This document shows positions 19,428-27,657 of a stretch of 64,000 nt of DNA, in pieces. The DNA is taken from contig NZ_CP020947.1 of NCBI RefSeq assembly GCF_000172795.2, positions 1,243,001 through 1,307,000 on the forward strand, in the 5' to 3' direction. Each line of letters opens with the position of its first letter. Position 1 is the first letter of the stretch. Made by a program: the position numbers and the translations under genes. The stretch comes from Rhizobium sp. CIAT894 (GTDB lineage Bacteria > Pseudomonadota > Alphaproteobacteria > Rhizobiales > Rhizobiaceae). Below the pieces are notes generated by a model. The model had not been told where the DNA came from and did no database searches. It saw nothing but the letters and a program-made list of their open reading frames with translations.

Positions 19428-19545
19428 ACCCCTCCCCACAAGGGGGAGAGGCTTAACCTGCCGCGCCCGTTTTCCATATCTGCGACGTTTCGAGTGGAAC
19501 GAGGCGGGCGTTCCGGGTTAGTCCCTCCCCCTTGTGGGGAGGGGT
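19428..19545. repeat. Inverted-repeat intergenic element
   Basis: Arms of 21 nt at 19428-19448 and 19525-19545 are perfect inverted copies, each containing CTCCCC-ACAA-GGGGGAG. They flank about 76 nt of unrelated sequence. The arm core is like that of the element at 7001-7186, but the GCCCTGCCGGGCAT block is missing. It sits between the pbp gene end and the DUF1214-like gene, both on the minus strand, in a 334-base gap. Confidence 0.75.
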
Positions 19546-19603
19546 TGGGGAGGGGACTTTCACACAGGCGGATAGGGAAGCCATCGGCGAACTCCGCCGC
19601 CAA

Positions 19604-21790
19604 CTACTCCGCGCTCGCCACCTTCGCCGGCGCCAGCGGCGCGGCATTCTTCAGCTTCTCGCCGAGCTTCTTGAGGATGTCGGTCGATTGCACCGAGAGC
19701 ATGCGTGGCCGGATGAGCTGCGGCAATCCATCCTGCGGCTTGGCGGCGGCAGTCTTGGCGAGATCCTTTTCCGAGGGCAGGGGGTTCTGGATGCCGGGGA
19801 TGGCGCGCAGCGTCACGCCCTGATGGGCGTAATCCATGGCGCGCTTGAAGGTCATCGCCGGCAGCGAGCCGCCGGTCATCTCGTTGGTCGAGGTGTAGTC
19901 GTCGTTGCCGAACCAGACGGCGCAGGTGTAGTTGCCGGTGAAGCCGACGAACCAGGCGTCGCGATAGGCCTGGGTCGTGCCGGTCTTGCCGGCGGTCACG
20001 ATGCCGTTGTCGAGGGCCGCCTTGCGCGCCGTGCCGACATAGGGAACACGTGACAGCATCTGGTTCATATAGGCGTCGGCCTGTTCCGACAGCACGCGTT
20101 TCGCCGCCGGCTCGTCGCGGTCGAAATCATAGAGCACGTCGCCGTCGTAATCGAGGACCTGGGTGATGCCGTGGCGGCGCGACTGGTAGCCGCCGGCCGG
20201 GAAGGTGGCATAGGCGGTCGCCTGGTCGAGCACCGTGACTTCGGATGTACCGATCGGGATGGTGACGTCGTCGCGGATCGGCGTTTCGACGCCGAGGTTC
20301 TTCGCCATCGCCCGGATCGGCTGGATGCCGAGTTTTTCCTTGGCGAGCCGCACCGGCACGGTATTGATCGACTGGGCGATCGCCGTCTCCAGCGTGATGC
20401 GGCCGGCGTAGCGGTTCGCATAATTATGCGGGCTCCAGTTGCCCCAGGAAATCGGCGCGTCGACGATCGTCGTCTGCGGCGTCATTCCGCTCTCCATCGC
20501 CACCGAATAGGTGTAGACCTTGAAGGAGGAGCCCGGCTGGCGCAGCGCCTTGGTGGCGCGGTTGAACTGGCTCTCGCCATAATCCCGCCCGCCGACCATG
20601 GCGCGCACGGCGCCGCCGTTCTCGATCATCACCATGGCGCCCTGCTTGGCGTGATAGGCCTCGCCATATTCGCGCAGCGACGTTTCGACCGAATCCTCGG
20701 CCGCCTGCTGGATGCCCATGTCGATCGTCGTGCGCACGATCAGCGAATGCTGGTGGAAACGCGGCGAAAGCCGCTGCACCTCGTCGAAGGCCCAGTCGAG
20801 GAAGAAATCCGGCGATTCCACCTCGTTGCGGTCGACGACGGTCGCCGGGTTGCGCCGGGCGGCGATCACCTGCCCCTCGGTCATCAGCCCGCTCTGCACC
20901 AGATTGGTCAGCACCTCGTTGGCACGCGCACGCGCCGCCGGCAGGTTGACATGCGGCGCATATTTCGCCGGCGCCTTGAACAGTCCGGCCAGCATGGCGG
21001 ATTCGGCAAGATTCACATCGGTGATGTTCTTGCCGAAATAGAATTGCGCCGCCGCGGCTGCGCCAAAAGTGCCGCCGCCCATATAGGCGCGGTCGAGATA
21101 GGTAGAAAGGATTTCCTTCTTGGAAAGGTTGGCCTCGAGCCAAAGCGCCAGGAAGGCTTCGGTGACCTTGCGGTCGATCGAGCGCTCGTTGGAGAGAAAC
21201 AGGTTCTTGGCGAGCTGCTGGGTCAGCGTCGAGCCGCCCTGCACGACTTCGCCGGCCTGGGCGTTGGTGACCATGGCGCGGAAGAGACCGATGGCGTCGA
21301 TGCCGAAATGGTCGAAGAAGCGCCGGTCTTCGGTGGCGAGCACCGATTTGATCAGCGAATCCGGCAGCTCGTCGATCGGCACGGAATTCTGGTGGATGAC
21401 GCCGCGATGGCCGATGACGTTGCCGTAGCGGTCGGTGAAGGTGACGGCGAAATCGCCGCGGTTGCGCCAGTCCTCCTTGGTCGCCTCGAAGGCCGGCTGG
21501 GCAAGCAGCAGCATCAGCACCGAACCGGCCGCCCCGAGCGTCAGCCCTTCACCGGCGAGTTCGAAGACCATGCGCTTCCAGCCGCGCACCCGGAAGCGGC
21601 GGAAGAAGATGGTGATGTCTTCCCAGATCTCGGCGGCGCGGAAGCCGGCGTTCCAGACGGTCGAGTCGATCCAGGAGTCGATGCGAAGCAGAATGTGACG
21701 GTTCTTCGCCGGCCGTTTGCCGGCCGCGTCGTTCACCACTTTTTCCGGCCCATTTTCTGGCCCGTTTTTTGGGTTGTCCGGATCCTGCAC
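19604..21790 (-). CDS. Class A penicillin-binding protein 1A-type (bifunctional peptidoglycan synthase)
   Basis: 728 residues from a GTG. After a cytoplasmic segment of about 75 residues and one membrane helix, the glycosyltransferase-51 domain shows ATEDRRFFDHFGIDAIG with the catalytic glutamate, GGSTLTQQLAKNLFLS and KKEILSTYLDRAYMGGG. The transpeptidase domain has the SxxK motif in RQPGSSFKVY, SxN in AQSINTVPVRL and KTGTT in TAGKTGTTQAYRDAWF. All catalytic motifs are intact, so it should polymerise and cross-link peptidoglycan in the periplasm. It is shorter than mrcA-type PBP1A (about 820), lacking the OB insertion, closer to the PBP1A/1C-like group common in rhizobia. Confidence 0.92.
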   Translation of the reverse strand: MQDPDNPKNGPENGPEKVVNDAAGKRPAKNRHILLRIDSWIDSTVWNAGFRAAEIWEDITIFFRRFRVRGWKRMVFELAGEGLTLGAAGSVLMLLLAQPAFEATKEDWRNRGDFAVTFTDRYGNVIGHRGVIHQNSVPIDELPDSLIKSVLATEDRRFFDHFGIDAIGLFRAMVTNAQAGEVVQGGSTLTQQLAKNLFLSNERSIDRKVTEAFLALWLEANLSKKEILSTYLDRAYMGGGTFGAAAAAQFYFGKNITDVNLAESAMLAGLFKAPAKYAPHVNLPAARARANEVLTNLVQSGLMTEGQVIAARRNPATVVDRNEVESPDFFLDWAFDEVQRLSPRFHQHSLIVRTTIDMGIQQAAEDSVETSLREYGEAYHAKQGAMVMIENGGAVRAMVGGRDYGESQFNRATKALRQPGSSFKVYTYSVAMESGMTPQTTIVDAPISWGNWSPHNYANRYAGRITLETAIAQSINTVPVRLAKEKLGIQPIRAMAKNLGVETPIRDDVTIPIGTSEVTVLDQATAYATFPAGGYQSRRHGITQVLDYDGDVLYDFDRDEPAAKRVLSEQADAYMNQMLSRVPYVGTARKAALDNGIVTAGKTGTTQAYRDAWFVGFTGNYTCAVWFGNDDYTSTNEMTGGSLPAMTFKRAMDYAHQGVTLRAIPGIQNPLPSEKDLAKTAAAKPQDGLPQLIRPRMLSVQSTDILKKLGEKLKNAAPLAPAKVASAE

Positions 21791-21984
21791 GTCCTGTATT
21801 CCCGCCTGATCGCGCTTGCCTCATGTCCGTCCGTCGGAAGGCGATGGAACGCAAGCCTGCATATGGCCGCAAAGCTCTCCGATATCAGGAGCATGCTGAA
21901 GAATTGATTGATTTTGTGGCCGATAACAAGAGAGATGCATGACGGTCACGTGAATTTGCGGGCCGCTGTTGCAAGAAACGAACG

Positions 21985-22461
21985 ATGATCGATCTGCCCT
22001 TCTGGAAGCGCAAGACGCTTGCCGAAATGACCGTTGCCGAATGGGAAAGCCTCTGCGACGGCTGCGGCCTCTGTTGTCTCAACAAGATCGAGGAATGGGA
22101 TAGCGGCGATATCTATTTCACCTCGGTCAGCTGCAAGCTGCTCGATGGCGAAAGCTGTCGCTGTTCCAGCTATCAGAACCGCTGGGATTTCGTGCCGGAC
22201 TGCGTGCAGCTGACGAAGGAGAATGTGCCCGATATCGCCTGGCTGCCGCCGACCTGCGGCTACCGGCTGGTCAATGAGGGCCGCGATCTCTATTGGTGGC
22301 ATCCGCTCGTCTCCGGCGATCCGGAAACCGTTCATGCTGCCGGCATTTCCGCCCGCGGCCGCACGATCAACGAAACCGAGATCGATATCGACGATCTCGA
22401 GGATTACGTCGTCGACTGGCCGCTGACCGTGGGCGAGGCGAAGGACGAGGAGGAGGCCTGA
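21985..22461 (+). CDS. YcgN-family cysteine-cluster protein (UPF0260)
   Basis: 158 residues, soluble. Conserved cysteines C24/C27/C30/C31 in [16 protein letters not shown], then [18 protein letters not shown] and DCVQL, are the full UPF0260/YcgN signature and suggest a metal or Fe-S site. The C-terminus is acidic. Function is not established for the family. A 14-bp perfect stem at 22535-22576 lies downstream and could terminate it. Confidence 0.92.
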   Translation: MIDLPFWKRKTLAEMTVAEWESLCDGCGLCCLNKIEEWDSGDIYFTSVSCKLLDGESCRCSSYQNRWDFVPDCVQLTKENVPDIAWLPPTCGYRLVNEGRDLYWWHPLVSGDPETVHAAGISARGRTINETEIDIDDLEDYVVDWPLTVGEAKDEEEA

Positions 22462-22474
22462 TCCGGCGCCGAAT

Positions 22475-22576
22475 GCATGTCGCCCGGAAGTGTGCGGCGG
22501 TTCCGGGATAACGACATGCATAAAAACAAAGAGCTAAAGCGCGTCGCATGAATCAAGTTTAGTGCGACGCGCTTTA
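22475..22576. repeat. REP-like element ending in a 14-bp perfect hairpin
   Basis: GCATGTCG (22475-22482) pairs with CGACATGC (22512-22519); in between is AAGTGTGCGGCGGTTCC. CAAAGAGCT follows, then the stem TAAAGCGCGTCGCA (22535-22548) / TGCGACGCGCTTTA (22563-22576) with a 14-nt loop. It is the intact relative of the expanded element at 15212. The final stem may serve as a transcription terminator for the YcgN-type gene, though it lacks a T-run. Confidence 0.75.
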
Positions 22577-22638
22577 CCGCCGATAAAATTGGCAGTGGCA
22601 CCGCTTGATTGTTGAAAAGTGAGACCCTACCTGCGGTG

Positions 22639-22732
22639 GGACCCGCTGGTCCGGGCCCCTCTGGCGAGAGCTTCGGCACTCTTGCGATGTCGGACCTCTT
22701 CTCCGACAACCAGTGCCGACAGGGGACTATCC
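22639..22732 (+). promoter_or_regulatory. Structured leader of terC, candidate cis-regulatory RNA
   Basis: Nested complementary segments precede the TTG start: CCCCT (22656-22660) with AGGGG (22721-22725); TCGGCACT (22673-22680) with AGTGCCGA (22712-22719), eight perfect pairs; TGTCGGA (22688-22694) with TCCGACA (22702-22708), seven perfect pairs around a 7-nt loop. A small hairpin GGACC-CGCT-GGTCC lies 5' (22639-22652). AGGGG is also the only ribosome-binding site, so the outer helix would hide it. Mn2+-sensing yybP-ykoY riboswitches precede many terC genes, but I do not find that motif's conserved GGGGAGUA here. Structure is read by eye. Confidence 0.6.
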
Positions 22733-23716
22733 TTGAATCTCTCTTTTCTGTTCGCCGAGTGGCTGGGAACGCCGCTCTGGATGTGGTCGAGCTTTTTCGT
22801 CCTCGTCATCGCCATTCTATCCTTCGACCTCGGTATTCTTCATAAGCAGAACAAGGAAATCGGCGTCGGCGAAAGCATCAAGCTTTCTGCCCTCTATATC
22901 GCCCTCGGCCTGACCTTCGGTGGCTGGGTATGGTGGTATCTCGGTTCTGAGGCCGGCCTTGCCTATATGACGGGCTTCGTTGTCGAAAAGACGCTGGCGC
23001 TCGACAACGTCTTCGTCATCGCCCTGATCTTCTCGTTCTTTGCCGTGCCGCGCCTCTACCAGCATCGTGTGCTCTTCTGGGGTATCCTCGGCGTCATCGT
23101 GCTGCGTGCCATCATGATCGGTGTCGGCGCCACGCTGGTCGCCGAATTCGCCTGGCTTCTCTATATCTTTGCCGCGTTTCTGATCGTGACCGGCATCAAG
23201 ATGCTGGTCGTCAAGGAGGCTGAGCCCGACGTCTCGAAGAACGTGCTCGTCCGCTTCATGCGCAGCCGCTTCAACGTCACCGAGGAACATCATGGCGAGC
23301 GGTTCTTCGTCAGAAAGGCAAACCCGAAGACGGGCAGGATGACCTGGTTCATCACGCCGCTGTTCATGGCGCTCGTCATGGTCGAAGTGGCCGACGTCAT
23401 CTTCGCCGTCGATTCTGTTCCCGCGATCTTTGCCATCACCACGGATCCCTTTATCGTCTACACCTCGAACATCTTCGCGATCCTCGGCCTGCGCGCCCTG
23501 TATTTCGCGCTCGCGGCGATGATCCATCGCTTCCGCTACCTGAAGCCGGCGCTCGCCATCGTGCTGATCTTCATCGGCTCGAAGATCTTCCTGGCCGATC
23601 TCCTGGGTCTTGAAAAATTCCCGGCCGCGCTGTCGCTCGGCATCACCTTCGCGATCATCGCTGCCGGCGTGGTCTGGAGCCTCCTCAAGACGCGGGATCC
23701 GCAACAGCCCGCCTGA
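22733..23716 (+). CDS. TerC-family integral membrane protein
   Basis: 327 residues from a TTG eight bases behind AGGGG; the frame upstream has no family similarity. About nine helices, with the TerC signatures EKTLALDNVFVIALIFSFF and VEVADVIFAVDSVPAIFAIT, whose aspartates and glutamates are thought to bind metal. TerC/Alx proteins export Mn2+ in characterised bacteria and are linked to protection of secreted proteins from mismetallation; tellurite resistance is the historical name. It heads a same-strand group with a 100-aa protein and an ExoD-like protein. The upstream RNA suggests translational control. Confidence 0.92.
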   Translation: MNLSFLFAEWLGTPLWMWSSFFVLVIAILSFDLGILHKQNKEIGVGESIKLSALYIALGLTFGGWVWWYLGSEAGLAYMTGFVVEKTLALDNVFVIALIFSFFAVPRLYQHRVLFWGILGVIVLRAIMIGVGATLVAEFAWLLYIFAAFLIVTGIKMLVVKEAEPDVSKNVLVRFMRSRFNVTEEHHGERFFVRKANPKTGRMTWFITPLFMALVMVEVADVIFAVDSVPAIFAITTDPFIVYTSNIFAILGLRALYFALAAMIHRFRYLKPALAIVLIFIGSKIFLADLLGLEKFPAALSLGITFAIIAAGVVWSLLKTRDPQQPA

Positions 23717-23759
23717 GCGGGCGCTGCATACCGACACCTGACAAAGGAAGGAAACAGAT

Positions 23760-24062
23760 ATGATCTCGAATTTCATCGGCTGGATTTTTGCCCTGCTCGT
23801 CGTCGATCCGCTGCAGGCCGAGATACAGGAACAGGTTGAGCGCGCCCGGCTTCCCGTGGAGATCGTCAGCCAGTCCCAGGCCTGTCTGGCGTCCCAGGGG
23901 CCGCAGCTCATCAAGCGTGCGGCCGGGGACTACGGCTGGGCGGCGGCCACGGTCGTCAGTATCGCGATCGGCCACACCTCGCCGGTCGAGCTTCTCGATG
24001 GCAAGGACCCGCAATGCGCAGCCATCATCGGCGTCCTGAGCGGGGCTGGCGCGGCTGCGTAA
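23760..24062 (+). CDS. Conserved-type hypothetical protein between terC and exoD-like gene
   Basis: 100 residues. A short hydrophobic N-terminus (MISNFIGWIFALLVVDPLQAE) may be an uncleaved anchor or signal sequence. The rest (QVERARLPVEIVSQSQACLA, DYGWAAATVVSIAIGHTSPV) has one conserved-looking region with two cysteines. AAGGAAGG precedes the ATG, and the gene lies 43 bp after terC, suggesting co-transcription. I do not recognise a domain. Confidence 0.75.
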   Translation: MISNFIGWIFALLVVDPLQAEIQEQVERARLPVEIVSQSQACLASQGPQLIKRAAGDYGWAAATVVSIAIGHTSPVELLDGKDPQCAAIIGVLSGAGAAA

Positions 24063-24077
24063 CGGCAGCGGGCTGGA

Positions 24078-24716
24078 ATGGACCGCATGATGTCTGATCA
24101 GGACGGAAATAGACGCACGCCGCGCGGTGTGGCCACCGCGCGGCTTCGGGAGATGCTGGAGCTCGCCCGGGTGAAGGGCGGCCTCTCGATCGGTGAGGCG
24201 CTGGAGGCGATGGGCCCGACCAGCATCGCTTTCACCATCCTGTTCCTGGCAATCCCGGCGCTGACCCCGATTCCCGGCCCGTTCGGGATGGTGTTCGGCA
24301 CGGCGCTGGCGCTGGTCTCCCTGCAGATCGTCGCGGGCGGCCGGAAGGTGTGGCTGCCCGCCGTCCTCCGCAATCGCCAGGTTTCGCCTGCCGTACTCGA
24401 TCTCGTCGTCGGTCACGCGGTTCCGGTGATCGCCCGGGTGGAGAAACTCGTGCGCGCCGGCCGGCTGGAACTGTTCACAGGCCCGAAGGTGCAGGCGCTG
24501 CTTGGCATTCCTGTCTTCCTGCTCGCGGTCGTGATCGCGCTGCCGATCCCGTTCGGCAATATTCTGCCGGTATTCTCGCTGGTGGTCCTGGCCGTCGCCC
24601 TGATGGAGCGGGACGGTCTTGTCACCCTGATCGGACTGCTGCTCACATCGGCGACGATCGGCGTGACCGTTGCTTTGGTTTATTTTATCAACGCGATGTT
24701 GGTCGCTGCCTATTAG
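24078..24716 (+). CDS. ExoD-family exopolysaccharide-related membrane protein
   Basis: 212 residues. Typical ExoD features: GGLSIGEALEAMGPTSIAFT, LAIPALTPIPGPFGMVFGTA and, near the C-terminus, PIPFGNILPVFSLVVLAVAL. Four to five helices. ExoD was found in Sinorhizobium through exopolysaccharide and alkali-sensitivity phenotypes; its biochemical role is unknown. It lies 15 bp after the 100-aa gene, in the same direction as terC, and is convergent with the TetR gene. Confidence 0.88.
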   Translation: MDRMMSDQDGNRRTPRGVATARLREMLELARVKGGLSIGEALEAMGPTSIAFTILFLAIPALTPIPGPFGMVFGTALALVSLQIVAGGRKVWLPAVLRNRQVSPAVLDLVVGHAVPVIARVEKLVRAGRLELFTGPKVQALLGIPVFLLAVVIALPIPFGNILPVFSLVVLAVALMERDGLVTLIGLLLTSATIGVTVALVYFINAMLVAAY

Positions 24717-24735
24717 GCGAAATGCCCGGGCAGGC

Positions 24736-25296
24736 TCAGGATGTCACCGCGGCGAGGAAGTGCCGCAATTCCGCCTCCACATAGGCGTTCACCGGTCCGC
24801 CTGCACCAAATCCCCACCAGGTGAGCGAGCCCTGCCATTGCGACAGCATCAGCCGGGCGATGGTCTCCGGTGCGCTTGCCGATGCGAAACATCGCGCGAT
24901 TGCCGCCGTCAGCGCGGTTCCCCAGGCCGCACCGCGGGCCCGCAGCACCGGATCGCGGAAGTCCTCGCGAAGCACCAGCAATCCTTCGCCATAGGCAGCG
25001 GCATTGTCGCCGTAATCCTGCGACAGGCCGACGAGCAGCGCGACGGCGCCTTCCGGGGTTTTCGGCACGCTTTCGGCAAGCCTCGCCGTCTCCGCATCCA
25101 GCCGGTCCCAGGCATAGAGCAGGGCGGCCCGCAGCATCGCCGCCTTCGTCGCGAAACGCTGCACCAGCGTCGAGCCGGAAAGGCCGCTGGCTTTGGCAAC
25201 CGCCGCAAAGGTCGCCGCATCAGGCCCTTCGGAATGAATGAGCGCCAGCACCATGGCGAGAAGCTGCTCATCGGACAGTGTGCGGCGGCGCGGCAT
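24736..25296 (-). CDS. TetR-family repressor, divergent to SDR gene
   Basis: 186 residues. The N-terminal helix-turn-helix region reads DEQLLAMVLALIHSEGPDAA then VAKASGLSGSTLVQRFATKA, as in TetR regulators; the C-terminal ligand domain is helical. The ATG at 25296 is preceded by the palindrome at 25320-25347, and the SDR gene runs the other way from 25405. The arrangement says it represses itself and the SDR gene. The much longer open frame on this strand (to 26100) is antisense to the SDR gene and not real. Confidence 0.88.
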   Translation of the reverse strand: MPRRRTLSDEQLLAMVLALIHSEGPDAATFAAVAKASGLSGSTLVQRFATKAAMLRAALLYAWDRLDAETARLAESVPKTPEGAVALLVGLSQDYGDNAAAYGEGLLVLREDFRDPVLRARGAAWGTALTAAIARCFASASAPETIARLMLSQWQGSLTWWGFGAGGPVNAYVEAELRHFLAAVTS

Positions 25297-25319
25297 GACA
25301 TTCCTCTTGCATTTGCCAG

Positions 25320-25347
25320 GTTTATAAACGATCATTCGTTTATAAAC
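25320..25347. promoter_or_regulatory. Operator palindrome between tetR and SDR gene
   Basis: GTTTATAAACGA (25320-25331) and TCGTTTATAAAC (25336-25347) are perfect inverted copies around TCAT. Each arm is itself partly palindromic (GTTTATAAAC). It sits 24 bp before the tetR start and 57 bp before the SDR start, the expected place for a shared TetR operator. Assignment to this TetR is inferred from position. Confidence 0.75.
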
Positions 25348-25404
25348 AATACCGGCGGATCCGCCGATCGAACTGAAATCTTGTCTAGCCGGGAGGATGG
25401 AGAG

Positions 25405-26319
25405 GTGACAGCACAGTTGCGGGAGAAAGTGGCTTTGGTGGCGGGCGCGACACGTGGCGCCGGCCGCGGCATCGCGGTGGAACTGGGCGCTGCCGGCGCC
25501 ACCGTCTATGTCACGGGTCGCACGACGCGCGCCCGGCAATCCGAATATATGCGGCCGGAGACGATCGAGGAGACGGCCGAGCTGGTGACGTCGGCAGGCG
25601 GCAGGGGCATTGCCGTGCCGGTGGATCATCTCATCGCGCCGGAGGTCGAGGCGCTGGTTGCCCGTATTCGTGGCGAGGCCGGCCGGCTCGATATTCTCGT
25701 CAACGACATCTGGGGTGGTGAGAAGCTGTTCGAGTGGGACAAATCCGTCTGGGAGCATTCGCTGGACAAGGGTCTGCGCATGCTGCGGCTCGGCATCGAC
25801 ACCCATCTGATCACCGCCCATTACGCGCTGCCGCTGATGATCGAGCGGCCGGGCGGACTGCTGGTGGAAATGACCGACGGCACGGCGGATTATAATGCCA
25901 CGCATTACCGGCTGTCGCCCTTCTACGACCTGGTCAAGACGGGCGTCACGCGCATGGCCTGGGCGCATGCCCAGGATCTGGCAAAACACGGCGCCACTGC
26001 CGTTGCGATCACGCCCGGCTGGCTGCGCTCCGAAATGATGCTGGATGCCTATGGTGTCGGCGAGGAGAACTGGCGAGACGCGACCAAGGTGCAGCCGCAT
26101 TTCGCCATTTCCGAAACGCCGCGCTTCGTCGGCCGTGCGGTTGCGGCCATATCAGCCGATCCCGACCGCGCCCGCTGGAACGGTCAGTCGCTGTCGAGCG
26201 GCGGCCTGGCCAAGGTCTACGGCTTCGACGATGTCGACGGTTCACGGCCGGATTGCTGGCGCTACTTGATAGAGGTCCAGGAGCCCGGCAAACCGGCCGA
26301 TGTGACCGGCTACCGCTGA
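25405..26319 (+). CDS. Short-chain dehydrogenase/reductase
   Basis: 304 residues from a GTG after GGGAGG; the open frame runs much further upstream but crosses the tetR gene. The nucleotide-binding motif is AGATRGAGRGIAVEL, with TGRTTRAR suggesting NADP preference. The active-site region reads YDLVKTGVTRMAWAHAQDLA (Tyr and Lys four apart). The usual catalytic Ser position lies in MTDGTADYNATHY and is not obvious. NDIWGG replaces the common NNAG. These features fit an SDR subgroup of unknown substrate; regulation by the adjacent TetR suggests a response to a small hydrophobic compound. Confidence 0.87.
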   Translation: MTAQLREKVALVAGATRGAGRGIAVELGAAGATVYVTGRTTRARQSEYMRPETIEETAELVTSAGGRGIAVPVDHLIAPEVEALVARIRGEAGRLDILVNDIWGGEKLFEWDKSVWEHSLDKGLRMLRLGIDTHLITAHYALPLMIERPGGLLVEMTDGTADYNATHYRLSPFYDLVKTGVTRMAWAHAQDLAKHGATAVAITPGWLRSEMMLDAYGVGEENWRDATKVQPHFAISETPRFVGRAVAAISADPDRARWNGQSLSSGGLAKVYGFDDVDGSRPDCWRYLIEVQEPGKPADVTGYR

Positions 26320-26327
26320 AGCGCCGT

Positions 26328-27431
26328 TTATCCCGCGGCTGCGAGCCGTGCCGCCTCGCGAAACGACACCAGCCGCTTCGTCTGCTCGTCCCACAGCACC
26401 AGCTTGACGCAGCGCAGGCTGTCCATGAGCGTGATGCGGCCGATATCGGCGAGTTCGGGATGGTCCCGCAGCACCTCGGGCAGCCGGTAATAGGGCACCC
26501 GGCTTGACAGGTGATGCACATGGTGGATGCCGATATTGCCGGTGATCCAGCGCAGCACCGGCGGCAGGTCGTAATGCGAGGCGCCGTGCAGGGCCGCATG
26601 CTGGAACTGCCAGTCCGGCTTCTTCGACCAATGCGTTTCCTCGAACTGATGCTGGACGTAGAACAGCCAGACGCCGGCCGCACCTGCCAGAAGTACGATC
26701 GGCAGATGCACCAGCAGGAAGGGGACGATCCCGACCGCCCAGATCAGCAATGCGGCGGCCACTGCGATGGCAAGATTGGTCGCCATGGTCGAGATCCAGG
26801 GTAGGGCGCCGGAGCGCATCATGCCGAAAGGCAGGCGCTGCTTGATGATGAACAGCCATGCCGGTCCGATCCCGAACATCACCGCCGGGTGCCGGTAGAG
26901 CCGGTAGCCGAGCCGGCCCCAGCGCGACAGCGCATTATATTCGGCGATCGTCAGCGTCTCGATGTCGCCGACGCCGCGCTCGTCGAGGTTTCCGGCCGAG
27001 GCGTGGTGTTCCGCATGCGCCCGGCGCCAATAATCGTAGGGCGTCAGCGTCAGAATGCCGATCGTGCGTCCCACCCAGTCGTCGAGGCGGCGACGGGCGA
27101 AAAACGAGCCGTGGCCGCAATCATGCTGGATCATGAACAGTCGCAGCAGGAAAGCGGCTGCGGGGATGACGAGGATCAGGCCGGGCCAGAAGCTATAGTG
27201 AACGGCCGCCCATGCGGCAGCCCAGAACAGCGCAAAGGGGATGGCCGTGACGGCAAGCTCGAAGGCGCTGCGTGCCGCTCTCGGCTGGCGGTATCCGGCA
27301 AGGATCTTCAACCAGGCCTTCTCGGCGAAAGGGGCGGTTTGTCCTGCGGGTTTTTCCGGGTTTTCACCAGGTGCGTCGAAAGTGGCGACCTGAATTTCCT
27401 CGCTCTCGTAGCGGCGTGCGGATTCGATCAC
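26328..27431 (-). CDS. Membrane fatty-acid desaturase
   Basis: 367 residues from a GTG. Three histidine boxes are complete: HDCGH (103-107), HAEHH (139-143) and HHVHH (in GNIGIHHVHHLSSRVPYYRL), which bind the di-iron centre. Four or more helices lie between them. The pattern fits the delta-12/omega-6 acyl-lipid desaturase group, which introduces a double bond into membrane fatty acids using O2 and an electron donor. It is convergent with the SDR gene (8 bp apart). The electron donor is not encoded nearby. Confidence 0.9.
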   Translation of the reverse strand: MIESARRYESEEIQVATFDAPGENPEKPAGQTAPFAEKAWLKILAGYRQPRAARSAFELAVTAIPFALFWAAAWAAVHYSFWPGLILVIPAAAFLLRLFMIQHDCGHGSFFARRRLDDWVGRTIGILTLTPYDYWRRAHAEHHASAGNLDERGVGDIETLTIAEYNALSRWGRLGYRLYRHPAVMFGIGPAWLFIIKQRLPFGMMRSGALPWISTMATNLAIAVAAALLIWAVGIVPFLLVHLPIVLLAGAAGVWLFYVQHQFEETHWSKKPDWQFQHAALHGASHYDLPPVLRWITGNIGIHHVHHLSSRVPYYRLPEVLRDHPELADIGRITLMDSLRCVKLVLWDEQTKRLVSFREAARLAAAG

Positions 27432-27657
27432 TAGAGAACGCCGTGAAAGGCAGCGGCCGGCGACGGAGCGTCGACGCGGCCAATTGTTTGAGCAAGAGTC
27501 ATGCTAAGTGGGTACCTTCCGGCCTATTCGAAAACACGGGTCATTCCTTGCGCGTCCGGAAGGACGCGCCGCCGCTTTTAACCGCACATCATCCCCAGCG
27601 CAAATCGATTGCGCTGCTCTGCGCCGGCGAAGGCGAGAGGCCGCGGGCGATGCAAGC

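Noticed and set aside
20171..21907. 578-codon open frame on the plus strand
   Set aside because: It is antisense to the penicillin-binding protein gene, has the His/Arg/Gly-rich composition of a GC-rich shadow frame and no recognisable motif.
22639..22732. Canonical yybP-ykoY Mn2+ riboswitch
   Set aside because: The gene context fits, but I cannot find the conserved GGGGAGUA segment; reported instead as an unassigned structured leader.
24736..26100. Long minus-strand frame of 454 codons
   Set aside because: Only its C-terminal 186 codons (the TetR gene) are real; the remainder is antisense to the SDR gene and crosses the operator.
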